NCBI GenBank assembly: GCA_030262795.1
Contig: JAJSZO010000155.1
Location: 1-6,357, forward strand
Source of the DNA: Deltaproteobacteria bacterium
GTDB lineage: Bacteria > Desulfobacterota > Desulfobacteria > Desulfobacterales > ETH-SRB1
DNA length: 6,357 nucleotides
Direction: 5' to 3'
In this document: positions 1 to 6,021 of the stretch, one piece after another
Position numbering within the stretch: position 1 is the stretch's first letter
How the letters are laid out: the number at the start of each line of letters is the position of its first letter
Position numbers and translations under genes: made by a program
The notes under the pieces: generated by a model
What the model was told of the DNA's origin: nothing
The model's input: the letters and a program-made list of their open reading frames with translations, nothing else
The model's database searches: none

Positions 1-10
1 AATTAAAAAA

Positions 11-1435
11 ATGGAATTTGAACCCGTAATAGGGCTGGAAGTTCATGCCCAGCTAAAAACAGATACGAAAATTTTCTGCAACTGTTCAACATCATTCGGA
101 GCGCCTCCCAATACTCATACCTGCCCTGTTTGTCTGGGCATGCCCGGAATGCTTCCGGTACTTAATAAAAAGGTTGTTGAATGCACAATTAAAATGGCAC
201 TGGCAACAAACTGTAAAATTGAGCATGAAAGCAGATTTGCACGCAAAAACTATTTCTATCCCGACCTCCCAAAGGGCTATCAGATTTCCCAGTATGAACT
301 CCCCATTGCTCAGTTTGGATATATAGATATTGAAATGGGCAACTCTAATAAAAGAGTAGGTATTACACGGATACATATGGAAGAAGATGCCGGCAAATTG
401 AGCCATGATCCCGGCAGACCGATTAGTTTTGTTGATTTTAACAGGACAGGCATACCCCTTATGGAAATCGTAAGTGAGCCGGATATCAGGTCGCCGGAAG
501 AAGCAGGGAATTATCTGAGACAGCTAAGGACGATTGTGCGTTATCTTGGCATATGTGACGGCAACATGGAAGAAGGAAGTTTCAGGTGTGATGCAAATGT
601 ATCAATCAGGGCAATCGGTGCTGAACAATTCGGAACCCGTGCAGAGCTTAAGAATTTGAATTCATTTAAGCATGTTGAGAAGGCGCTGCATTATGAAATT
701 AGCAGGCAAAAGGAAATTATCTTTGACGGTGGCAAGGTAGTGCAGGAAACAAGACTATGGGATCCTGTTAAAAGCAGGTCAATATCAATGCGCAGCAAAG
801 AGGAGGCTCATGATTACCGGTATTTCCCTGATCCCGACCTGTTACCTCTAATTATAGATGAAGACTGGATAGATGCTATCAGGGAAACTCTGCCTGAACT
901 TCCGAATGAAAAAAAGAAACGCTTTATAACTGAATATGGTCTTCCTTCATACGACGCAGATGTCCTGACAGCAAGTCTGGCGACAGCAAACTATTTTGAG
1001 GATTGTTTAAAAATATTTCCCGAGTCCAAAATCGTCAGCAACTGGATTATGGGATCCCTGATGGGCCTTTTAAATGCTGAAGGAAAGACCATAGAGCAGT
1101 CGCCGATATCATCTCAAAATTTGGCGCGGTTGCTTAAACTTATCAAGGAAGGTATTATAAGCGGCAAAATTGCAAAAGTTGTTTTTGAAGACATGGCAAA
1201 AACAGGAAAGTCGCCCGATAAGATTGTAAAAGAAAAAGGCCTTGTCCAGGTTACAGATGTTGCTGCAATAGAAGAAATAATATTAAACGTACTTGCAGAG
1301 AACGCCAAAAAGGTTGATGATTACAGGAACGGGAAAACCAGGCTTTTGGGTTTTTTTGTTGGGCAGGTAATGAAGGAGACTAAAGGCAAGGCAAATCCAA
1401 AGATAGTTAACGAGGTTTTGAGGGAAAAGCTGTAA
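11..1435 (+). CDS. gatB: Aspartyl/glutamyl-tRNA amidotransferase subunit B
   Basis: GatB is the tRNA-binding kinase-like subunit of the GatCAB complex. The complex converts mischarged Glu-tRNA(Gln) and/or Asp-tRNA(Asn) to the amide form in the cytoplasm, using ATP and ammonia supplied by GatA. The 474-residue length is normal for the family. Family signatures run in order: IGLEVHAQL (7-15); a cysteine cluster with CNC at 23-25 and CPVC at 38-41, matching the zinc site of bacterial GatB; RKNYFYPDLPKGYQ (78-91); HMEEDAGK (122-129), part of the active site; and GNMEEGSFRCDAN (184-196). The C-terminal helical/YqeY-like tail extends to the end, so the gene is intact. The ATG starts the conserved MEFEPVIGLEVH N-terminus. 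Only 10 bases precede it, so its ribosome site and any upstream gatA or gatC lie outside the window. No terminator is visible between it and the next gene 47 bp downstream. Confidence 0.97.
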   Translation: MEFEPVIGLEVHAQLKTDTKIFCNCSTSFGAPPNTHTCPVCLGMPGMLPVLNKKVVECTIKMALATNCKIEHESRFARKNYFYPDLPKGYQISQYELPIAQFGYIDIEMGNSNKRVGITRIHMEEDAGKLSHDPGRPISFVDFNRTGIPLMEIVSEPDIRSPEEAGNYLRQLRTIVRYLGICDGNMEEGSFRCDANVSIRAIGAEQFGTRAELKNLNSFKHVEKALHYEISRQKEIIFDGGKVVQETRLWDPVKSRSISMRSKEEAHDYRYFPDPDLLPLIIDEDWIDAIRETLPELPNEKKKRFITEYGLPSYDADVLTASLATANYFEDCLKIFPESKIVSNWIMGSLMGLLNAEGKTIEQSPISSQNLARLLKLIKEGIISGKIAKVVFEDMAKTGKSPDKIVKEKGLVQVTDVAAIEEIILNVLAENAKKVDDYRNGKTRLLGFFVGQVMKETKGKANPKIVNEVLREKL

Positions 1436-1439
1436 GGGC

Positions 1440-1460
1440 AGGGACTAGGGAATAGGGAAT
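1440..1460. repeat. Three tandem 7-bp repeats after gatB
   Basis: Three adjacent heptamers, AGGGACT, AGGGAAT and AGGGAAT, begin five bases after the gatB stop codon. The last two are identical and the first differs by one base. This is a microsatellite-like tract in a 47-bp intergenic gap and has no recognisable regulatory role. Confidence 0.6.
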
Positions 1461-1482
1461 AAAAAAATATAGCAGGGGAAAA

Positions 1483-3204
1483 ATGAATATATTTGAAAAT
1501 AAATATTTAAGAAAAATCAGTATTGTTATTGTTTTAAGTACGCTATTTTTGTTGATAATGAGCTTTAATTCAAATTCAGCATTTGCAAAACAGTATCGCG
1601 TTGCAATTATACCGTTTAAGATAAATGCTGAAAAGGATATGACATTTTTAAAAGACGGTGTTTTTGATATGCTTTCTTCCAGGCTTTCCTCTGGAGAGAA
1701 TGTGGAGGTTATCGGCAGGGAAGAGACCGAGAAGGTTGTGAAAACCGTTGAAGGTATGTTAATAAATGAAGGAAAAGCAAGGGAGATTGGTACCGGACTT
1801 GAAGCGGATTTTATTCTTTTTGGTAGCCTGACAATTTTTGGAGAAAGCATTAGCATTGACTCAAAAATGGTAGATGTTGCCGGAAATAGAGAGACCATTG
1901 CTTTTTTTAATCAGACAGATGGGATTGGTGAGCTAATATCGAAAATAAATAATTTTGCAGGGGAAATAAATGAAAAGGTATTCAGCAGAGTCATGGTGTC
2001 AAAAGAAGCGTCTGCAAAGCAGACTCAGCCGGTGCAGATAGAGAACATATATGCTCATCCGGAGAAGCTTGCAGAGGAATTCGGCGAATTTGAACATGCA
2101 GACAAAAAAAGCGATCCGAATCCGTCATTTATTGTGACTCCCCATAAAAAATCCTCAAGGGAATTCTGGAAGAGCAGAAATTTCAGGGAACTTATAAATG
2201 GTATTGCACTCGGTGATGTTGACTGCGACGGGAAGATTGAGACAGTAATCATAACTCCTGATTCAGTACATATTTATCGGTTTGAAAATAATCGATTATT
2301 AGAAATAATGAAGATAGATGAAAACAAGTATAAAATTTTCATCGGAGTTGATGTCGCAGATATTAATAACAACGGTTATCCTGAAATATTTGTAACAAGC
2401 CTGAATCCACAAAGAAATGTTATTAATTCAATTGTCTTTGAATACGATGGTAAAAATTATAATAGAATCGTAGATAGCTGCGCCTGGTATTACAGGGTGC
2501 TTGAACTTCCGGGCCGTGGAAGTACCCTGTTTGGTCAGAAGCAAAAAACCGGCGGGCCTGATACTTTTTCAAGTGAAATATTTGAAATGGTCTGGAGTAA
2601 TAACGAATATGTTTCGAAGAGAAAAGTCCTGTCGGCAAACTGTGCAAATTTAATGGGTTTTGCTCTTGGTGATGCTATGAACACCGGAGGAGAAACAGTT
2701 ATTGCTTATGACAAATCCGATCATATAAGAATTGTCAACCACTCGGGCAGGGTTTTATGGAAAGGAAATGATCATCACGGAGGCAGTACGCATTATTTTA
2801 AAATGCCCTCATTTGAGCCGGGTTCCGACAATCGCCAATATTATCCAATGAGGTTAAGTATAACCGACATTGACCTGGACGGAAAATACGAAGTTATTGG
2901 AGTCAAAAACCATGAATTAACAGGAAGGCTGTTGAAACGGTTAAGGAAATTCAAAGAAGCTCAAATAGAGTCGCTTTCATGGAACGGCCTGGGTTTTGCA
3001 GTTAACTGGAAAACAGCAAAGATTTCCGGCTATATACGTGACTTTGCTATTGGTGATTTTGACAATGACGGGAAAAATGAAATAATAGCAGCAGTGATAA
3101 GTAAAAGTGGTTCTATTATCGGAACACGTCCCAAAAGTTCAATTATTTCTTATGACTTGATGTCAAGGAATATGGACAATAAAACTGACCTGAAAAAAAA
3201 GTGA
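1483..3204 (+). CDS. Exported TolB-like / FG-GAP (VCBS) repeat protein
   Basis: Predicted secreted or periplasmic protein of 573 residues; the exact function is unknown. A signal peptide is clear: basic start (K7, R10, K11), hydrophobic core about 12-28, and likely cleavage after AFA (33-35). Residues about 37-165 resemble the TolB-N/CsgG-like fold found in outer-membrane-associated proteins (YRVAIIPF, then GREETEKVV, then ADFILFGSLT). From about 240 onward come beta-propeller-like FG-GAP/VCBS blades with acidic calcium-type loops: DVDCDGKIE (245-253), DINNNGYPE (293-301), a degenerate GDAMNTGGE (396-404), DIDLDGKYE (462-470) and DFDNDGKNE (525-533). The TolB part would suit an envelope assembly or sensing role and the propeller a ligand- or protein-binding surface; this is inference. 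An AGGGGA ribosome site at 1474-1479 lies 3 bases before the ATG. The gene is co-directional with gatB and visibly more AT-rich. The domain reading is fairly safe; the function is not. Confidence 0.85.
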   Translation: MNIFENKYLRKISIVIVLSTLFLLIMSFNSNSAFAKQYRVAIIPFKINAEKDMTFLKDGVFDMLSSRLSSGENVEVIGREETEKVVKTVEGMLINEGKAREIGTGLEADFILFGSLTIFGESISIDSKMVDVAGNRETIAFFNQTDGIGELISKINNFAGEINEKVFSRVMVSKEASAKQTQPVQIENIYAHPEKLAEEFGEFEHADKKSDPNPSFIVTPHKKSSREFWKSRNFRELINGIALGDVDCDGKIETVIITPDSVHIYRFENNRLLEIMKIDENKYKIFIGVDVADINNNGYPEIFVTSLNPQRNVINSIVFEYDGKNYNRIVDSCAWYYRVLELPGRGSTLFGQKQKTGGPDTFSSEIFEMVWSNNEYVSKRKVLSANCANLMGFALGDAMNTGGETVIAYDKSDHIRIVNHSGRVLWKGNDHHGGSTHYFKMPSFEPGSDNRQYYPMRLSITDIDLDGKYEVIGVKNHELTGRLLKRLRKFKEAQIESLSWNGLGFAVNWKTAKISGYIRDFAIGDFDNDGKNEIIAAVISKSGSIIGTRPKSSIISYDLMSRNMDNKTDLKKK

Positions 3205-3271
3205 GAAATTAAAAATCTATTTTCTGCGTTGCACTGCATCTACTACCTTTTCACGAATAGGGAAAATTAAG

Positions 3272-4333
3272 ATGATCCGGTTTAAGATAGATATTACTTT
3301 CATAAACAGGGAGAAAGAGATGGCCGAGTTGCGAAACTACCTCGAAGGCCGGCCCAACTCTATCCTCTTTTTGTATGGCCCCAAGTCGTCCGGCAAAACT
3401 ACCCTGATGTATCGACTGTTTGAGCAGATAGAGGCCGAAAAGAGGTATGAGATCAATTTTCTCAATCTGCGTGAGATTTTATTGACATCATATGATGATT
3501 TTATTGATGCCTTTTTTTTTAAATCAAGCAGTGCGGAAAATGGCCTGAAAGCCGGTATTCTGAGGCAGTACAGCCTCTTCGGTCTCTTCAAGCTTGACGC
3601 TTTTACCGAGAAGATGCTCAAGAAACATCAGGAAGACCCTTTTCTAATTATGAAACGGGAATTTCAGCGTTTAATCAAGAAGGGTATCCAGCCAGTGGTC
3701 ATTATTGATGAATTCCACAAACTTGATGGCCTCTATTTGCCGGACAAGCAGAAAAGGCTTATGGTGGAATTAATGAATTTCTTTGTGGCCATGACCAAAG
3801 AAAGTCACCTCTGCCAAGTGATCATCGCCTCGTCGGATGCCTTTTTTATCGAACAGGTCTATGTGGACAGCAAGCTCCGCAAAACCAGTAAATTTATGAA
3901 ACTGGATTATTTTGAAAAAGAGGACATTTTTGCCTGGCTTAGGGATATAAAAAAATACAATCAGGTTCATGAGTACACTCTTGATGAGAAGCAGATAGAG
4001 ACAATATGGGATACAGTAGGCGGCAGTGCCTGGGAGATTCATTCTATTCTTGAGGATTTGTTTCAATATTCCATAGATACCATTGTGTCAAAAATCAAGC
4101 GGGCAAAGGTGGCTATGATCGCTGAATGGACTTTTGATGATGAAGCCCGTAATTGTCTTCTGCGTCACTTCAGAAAACAACCGATCCGTAAGCTCACAGA
4201 GCTTGCAGGAACCGGCAAGAAGCTCTTGGGGCAGGCACTGTACTATGACCCGGTAGACGGAATTTATGGCATTCAGGGCAAGAGCCTGGAATGGGGAATC
4301 AAAGGATATTTCGAAGAGTTGGAGAGGATATGA
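3272..4333 (+). CDS. ATPase_2-family AAA/STAND P-loop ATPase
   Basis: A 353-residue cytoplasmic P-loop ATPase of the archaeal-type ATPase_2 group (Pfam PF01637-like). These are typically stand-alone proteins of unknown role. The N-terminal FINREKEMAELRNYLEG (10-26) is the usual family lead-in. Walker A follows as GPKSSGKTT (36-44, Lys42), then a hydrophobic strand and Walker B, VVIIDEFHK (142-150, Asp146/Glu147). IIASSD (184-189) fits the sensor-1 strand. The last ~80 residues, beginning near AEWTFDDEARN, look like the winged-helix C-terminal portion. The start at 3272 is chosen because the conserved FxNRExE motif needs it. An internal ATG at 3320 has a purine-rich stretch before it but would remove that motif. 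The ribosome site (AGGGAAAA about 9 bases upstream) is weak. No partner gene is adjacent, and 67 bases separate it from the FG-GAP gene, so it may be an independent unit. The family call is good; the cellular role is unknown. Confidence 0.88.
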   Translation: MIRFKIDITFINREKEMAELRNYLEGRPNSILFLYGPKSSGKTTLMYRLFEQIEAEKRYEINFLNLREILLTSYDDFIDAFFFKSSSAENGLKAGILRQYSLFGLFKLDAFTEKMLKKHQEDPFLIMKREFQRLIKKGIQPVVIIDEFHKLDGLYLPDKQKRLMVELMNFFVAMTKESHLCQVIIASSDAFFIEQVYVDSKLRKTSKFMKLDYFEKEDIFAWLRDIKKYNQVHEYTLDEKQIETIWDTVGGSAWEIHSILEDLFQYSIDTIVSKIKRAKVAMIAEWTFDDEARNCLLRHFRKQPIRKLTELAGTGKKLLGQALYYDPVDGIYGIQGKSLEWGIKGYFEELERI

Positions 4334-4358
4334 GGCTGCCCCGAAATAAGGCAGCCTC
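4332..4358. terminator. Hairpin between convergent genes, possibly a bidirectional terminator
   Basis: GAGGCTGCC (4332-4340) pairs perfectly with GGCAGCCTC (4350-4358) around a 9-base loop. The last two bases of the ATPase stop codon lie inside the left arm. The hairpin sits between the ends of convergent genes (ATPase stop at 4333, lipoprotein stop at 4381), where a shared terminator would be expected. Neither direction has a proper U-tract after the stem, so intrinsic termination may be weak. mRNA end protection is an alternative. Confidence 0.55.
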
Positions 4359-4380
4359 TCATCAAAACTCAATCATTTTA

Positions 4381-4773
4381 CTATGTGTTTACTTTATTGA
4401 TTGAGATAACTATGTTTTGACTGTATTCTACCACTACATGATCGCCCACATTAAAGTTCCGAAGGTCTACATCCGGACCGGCGGTTAAAATTACTGTCTT
4501 GTCAGCTCCTTTCTCTACTACTGTAATTTGTCCGATATCAGGCATTATATCGCTGATCATCCCTGTTATTTTTTCTACCACTACTTCCTGTGCTTCTTGG
4601 GGCTGTATTTCCACAGGGGCAGAGGCAGGGGGAATTTCAACGGAAGGTTTAGTTTCCTCCACCTGCTGTGTTGCCTTTTCCATCTCCGCGAACTGAGAAC
4701 TCTCCTCCTCTTTGCAACCAACGAAACCAAGGCACATTATCACTACAAAAAACATACACATAAACTTTTTCAT
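4381..4773 (-). CDS. Small lipoprotein with acidic/proline-rich linker and C-terminal beta domain
   Basis: A 130-residue predicted lipoprotein; I do not recognise a named family with certainty. The N-terminus MKKFMCMFFVVIMCLGFVGC has two lysines, a hydrophobic core and a lipobox-like end with Cys20 as the lipidated residue. Position -3 is Phe, so the lipobox is imperfect but plausible. Residues 21-67 are acidic, Glu/Gln-rich and proline-rich (for example PPASAPVEIQP), typical of a flexible linker from membrane to globular domain. Residues about 68-130 (EKITGMISDIMPDIGQITV, then NFNVGDHVVVEY) look like a small beta-barrel of the OB or DUF5666-like kind; that fold is inferred only from strand pattern and the VGDxVxVxY turn. 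Translation starts from an exceptionally strong ribosome site. It is the second gene of a unit with the receiver protein upstream and is probably anchored in the periplasm or outer membrane. Confidence 0.8.
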   Translation of the reverse strand: MKKFMCMFFVVIMCLGFVGCKEEESSQFAEMEKATQQVEETKPSVEIPPASAPVEIQPQEAQEVVVEKITGMISDIMPDIGQITVVEKGADKTVILTAGPDVDLRNFNVGDHVVVEYSQNIVISINKVNT

Positions 4774-4778
4774 CTTTT

Positions 4779-4790
4779 ATCACCTCCTTT
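4779..4790 (-). promoter_or_regulatory. Full-length Shine-Dalgarno for the lipoprotein gene, containing the receiver stop codon
   Basis: On the minus strand this reads AAAGGAGGTGAT, a 12-base perfect complement to the bacterial 16S rRNA 3' end, five bases before the lipoprotein ATG. The TGA in it (4782-4780) is the stop codon of the upstream receiver gene. Ribosomes finishing the receiver therefore stop directly on the start site of the lipoprotein, which suggests translational coupling or efficient re-initiation. Confidence 0.85.
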
Positions 4791-5154
4791 CTTTTCGGTA
4801 TTCATGTAACAACTCTGTCAATCTGGCATAAGAGAAGGGCTTACTGAGAAGACTTGCCTTGTATTTGGTTTTTTCCTCTTCAAGGCGTGTTTGAAACTGA
4901 CTCATGTCCCCAGTCATATAGATCGTTTTTATTCCAGGATCATGATTTCGTATGTCCGTTATCATTTCGAAGCCGTTTTTTACCGGCATTTGGATATCGG
5001 TAAGAATGATATCGGGTTTGAAGTAGAGGAAGATCTCAAACCCCTCCTTGCCATTCGCGGCTGTCTTCACACAATAGATGCCTATCCTCTCTATCATTTT
5101 CTTTATAAGACCGGCTAATTCCTCATCATCCTCGACAATCAATACCTTCATCAT
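4780..5154 (-). CDS. Stand-alone CheY-like response regulator receiver
   Basis: A 124-residue protein made only of a phosphoacceptor receiver domain, the normal length of single-domain CheY/Spo0F-type regulators. Catalytic residues are all present: acidic pair Asp9/Asp10 in VLIVEDDEE, phosphoacceptor Asp53 in LTDIQMP, Thr81 in YMTGD, and Lys105 in LLSKPF. The output surface position 107 is Phe following the KP motif. No DNA-binding or enzymatic output domain follows, so it must act by protein-protein contact or as a phosphorelay intermediate; the cognate kinase is not in the window. Two adjacent Met codons open the gene (5154 and 5151), and MKVLIVEDD suggests either could be used. The upstream ribosome site is weak (AGG about 12 bases away). 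It is followed by the lipoprotein with a 6-base gap and preceded by a sigma-54 promoter about 110 bases from the start codon. Confidence 0.95.
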   Translation of the reverse strand: MMKVLIVEDDEELAGLIKKMIERIGIYCVKTAANGKEGFEIFLYFKPDIILTDIQMPVKNGFEMITDIRNHDPGIKTIYMTGDMSQFQTRLEEEKTKYKASLLSKPFSYARLTELLHEYRKERR

Positions 5155-5208
5155 GTTCTTTATTACCTGACCCCCATTTCCTGTCTTTTGGGCTACATTT
5201 TTACCCAG

Positions 5209-5253
5209 CCCTGCTACAGAGAAGGGGAGGCATTGCCCCTTCGGCTTGTAGGG
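5209..5253 (-). other. Structured 5' leader hairpin of the receiver operon
   Basis: In the untranslated region upstream of the receiver, an inner stem pairs GAAGGGG (5221-5227) with CCCCTTC (5236-5242) around an 8-base loop. An outer stem pairs CTACA (5214-5218) with TGTAG (5247-5251). It is extended by CC (5210-5211) with GG (5252-5253) across a two-base bulge. The two nested stems would form a long stem-loop in the transcript starting at the sigma-54 promoter. I could not match it to a known riboswitch class. The pairing is seen; function is inferred. Confidence 0.5.
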
Positions 5254-5275
5254 ATGGTCTTTTTATGCTTTTTTA

Positions 5276-5291
5276 AGCAAGGGGCATGCCA
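5276..5291 (-). promoter_or_regulatory. Sigma-54 (RpoN) -24/-12 promoter of the receiver-lipoprotein operon
   Basis: The minus strand reads TGGCATGCCCCTTGCT. This matches the RpoN consensus TGGCACG-N4-TTGC(A/T) at every position except one (T for C in the -24 block), with the required 10 bases between GG and GC. The predicted start is near 5265, giving an untranslated leader of about 110 bases before the receiver ATG. RpoN promoters need an enhancer-binding activator, so this operon is probably switched on by a specific signal. No activator gene lies in the window. Confidence 0.75.
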
Positions 5292-5485
5292 AAACTCTCG
5301 TGGTTGGATTAACCCCTTGATTTTTTAAGAATTGTCATCATAGGGGGATCGTACGGGCAGAACTTTTTGAAGGGTTTTTCCTACAGGGAAAGATAGGTAA
5401 AGTTTAATTGATTGATAGGCTAAACTACTTGTAAATTCACATTTATATTCTACTCTCATAGAGTATAGGTTATTTCATACGCTTT
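5292..5485. other. Non-coding stretch upstream of the sigma-54 promoter
   Basis: About 190 bases with no convincing gene on either strand. It contains short inverted repeats only: CCCCTTG (5313-5319) facing CAAGGGG (5278-5284) in the promoter; TTTCC/GGAAA (5377-5381 with 5387-5391), about 120 bases upstream of the predicted start, a distance suited to an activator site; AGTTTA/TAAACT (5401-5406 with 5421-5426); and TACTCT/AGAGTA (5451-5456 with 5460-5465) with a 3-base loop. Any of these could be an activator or repressor site; none matches a motif I recognise. Confidence 0.35.
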
Positions 5486-5680
5486 AGGAACGTGGACAAA
5501 ATAACTTCCCCAACTATGCATCACAGCTTCAGGCCGCCTTTGTCCGATCTCAAATCCCAAACATATTGAAATAGCTCGCTATTCCATCAACTTTTGTGAT
5601 CTGAGCCTGGATTTGAGATTAGGGCAAATTCGACCCAAATCTGTGCGCCTACTTGTGGAAGTTAATTCGTCCACGTTCCT
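5486..5680. repeat. 195-bp imperfect palindromic element (MITE-like)
   Basis: The ends are inverted repeats of 24 bases, 5486-5509 and 5657-5680, sharing AGGAACGTGGAC then TAACTTCC with two mismatches between arms (22/24). Symmetry continues inward: ATCTCAAATCC (5547-5557) is the exact reverse complement of GGATTTGAGAT (5609-5619), and both lie 61 bases from their respective ends. The arms are therefore collinear with little net insertion or deletion. Near the middle AATAGC/GCTATT (5570-5583) makes a small apical hairpin. There is no open reading frame, so it looks like a non-autonomous fold-back element or a decayed internal-deletion derivative of an insertion sequence. No convincing target-site duplication flanks it, and I cannot name the parental family. 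Confidence 0.7.
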
Positions 5681-5708
5681 TACTTCAGAAATTTACAAAC
5701 TCATTATG

Positions 5709-5718
5709 AGGTTAACCT
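5709..5718. promoter_or_regulatory. 10-bp perfect palindrome, possible operator
   Basis: AGGTTAACCT is a perfect palindrome, immediately preceded by CTCATTATGAG (about 5700-5710), itself an inverted repeat of 5-base arms around one base. Two adjacent dyads upstream of a receptor gene could bind a dimeric regulator, but short palindromes also occur by chance and no known consensus is matched. Confidence 0.2.
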
Positions 5719-5793
5719 TTCGATCCTTATATCGGAATGTTAGAAAAACTATATGAATTATTTGACAGAAACAATCATTCAGGATAGGTGTTA

Positions 5794-6021
5794 ATGCGGA
5801 ATTTGGTTATGGACGTATCCCATCCAATGAAAGGAAACGAGATATGCAAATCAGTATACCTAAATCAGTTCGTGAGTAAAAAACCGCAGAAGATCCTGGA
5901 GGCCGCGGCAGCTATTTTTGCGATCGCCCAAGAGGACAGCAATTCCCAACGTTTTAAGCCCAATAAAATCAGTTGGTTATGTTTTATTTTTAAAAGGAGG
6001 TATAAAGATGTATCATGTTAA
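5794..6021 (+). pseudogene. Relic or small ORF carrying a TonB-receptor plug segment
   Basis: The open frame from ATG 5794 (or GTG 5788) to the TAA at 6019-6021 is about 75 codons. Its central part, 5872-5937, encodes 22 residues (VSKKPQK, then AAAAIF, then QED) of which 16 match residues 65-86 of the downstream TonB receptor (VSKKPEK, AAAAIF, QED). Codons differ extensively, so this is a diverged paralogue rather than a recent copy. The flanking residues on both sides do not resemble a receptor: there is no signal peptide, no LSLEELMNIE lead-in and no IRRSG continuation. That fits the remains of a rearranged older receptor gene. An AGGATAGGTG tract before ATG 5794 could serve as a ribosome site, and the frame overlaps the receptor start by 14 bases, so a translated leader peptide is an alternative. 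The homology is seen; the decay interpretation is inferred. Confidence 0.5.
5993..6001 (+). promoter_or_regulatory. Strong Shine-Dalgarno fixing the TonB receptor start
   Basis: AAAGGAGGT lies six bases before ATG 6008 and complements nine bases of the 16S rRNA tail. It decides the start of the receptor, whose next downstream Met codons (22, 30, 35) fall inside the signal peptide. It lies within the open frame of the upstream relic. Confidence 0.8.

Noticed and set aside
92..406. Minus-strand open frame inside gatB
   Set aside because: It lies wholly antisense to a well-conserved gatB and its translation shows no recognisable domain.
1407..1898. Minus-strand open frame of 163 codons over the FG-GAP gene start
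   Set aside because: It is antisense to the signal peptide and TolB-like domain of a clear gene. The product is a Ser/Phe/Ile-rich translation typical of antisense frames.
4499..4809. Plus-strand frames across the lipoprotein gene
   Set aside because: They are antisense to the lipoprotein, which has a lipobox and a perfect ribosome site. The plus frames have neither.
5155..5265. Cyclic-di-GMP (GEMM) or other known riboswitch in the receiver leader
   Set aside because: Stems are present, but I could not match the conserved loop and receptor motifs of GEMM or other classes I know.
5476..5690. Target-site duplication bordering the palindromic element
   Set aside because: Flanking bases (gcttt on the left, tactt on the right) do not form a convincing direct repeat. 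A TA dinucleotide occurs near both ends but at different offsets.
5762..5790. TTGACA followed at 17 bases by TAGGTG as a sigma-70 promoter for the TonB receptor
   Set aside because: The -35 is perfect but the -10 matches TATAAT too poorly to call without expression data.
5906..5921. Sigma-54-like GGCAGC...TTGC on the plus strand upstream of the TonB receptor
   Set aside because: There are 11 bases between GG and GC instead of 10, a spacing that normally abolishes RpoN recognition. It also lies within the plug-like fragment.
5962..5988. AATAAAA/TTTTATT inverted repeat before the TonB ribosome site as a terminator
   Set aside because: The stem is only A-T pairs with a 13-base loop, too weak to support termination.
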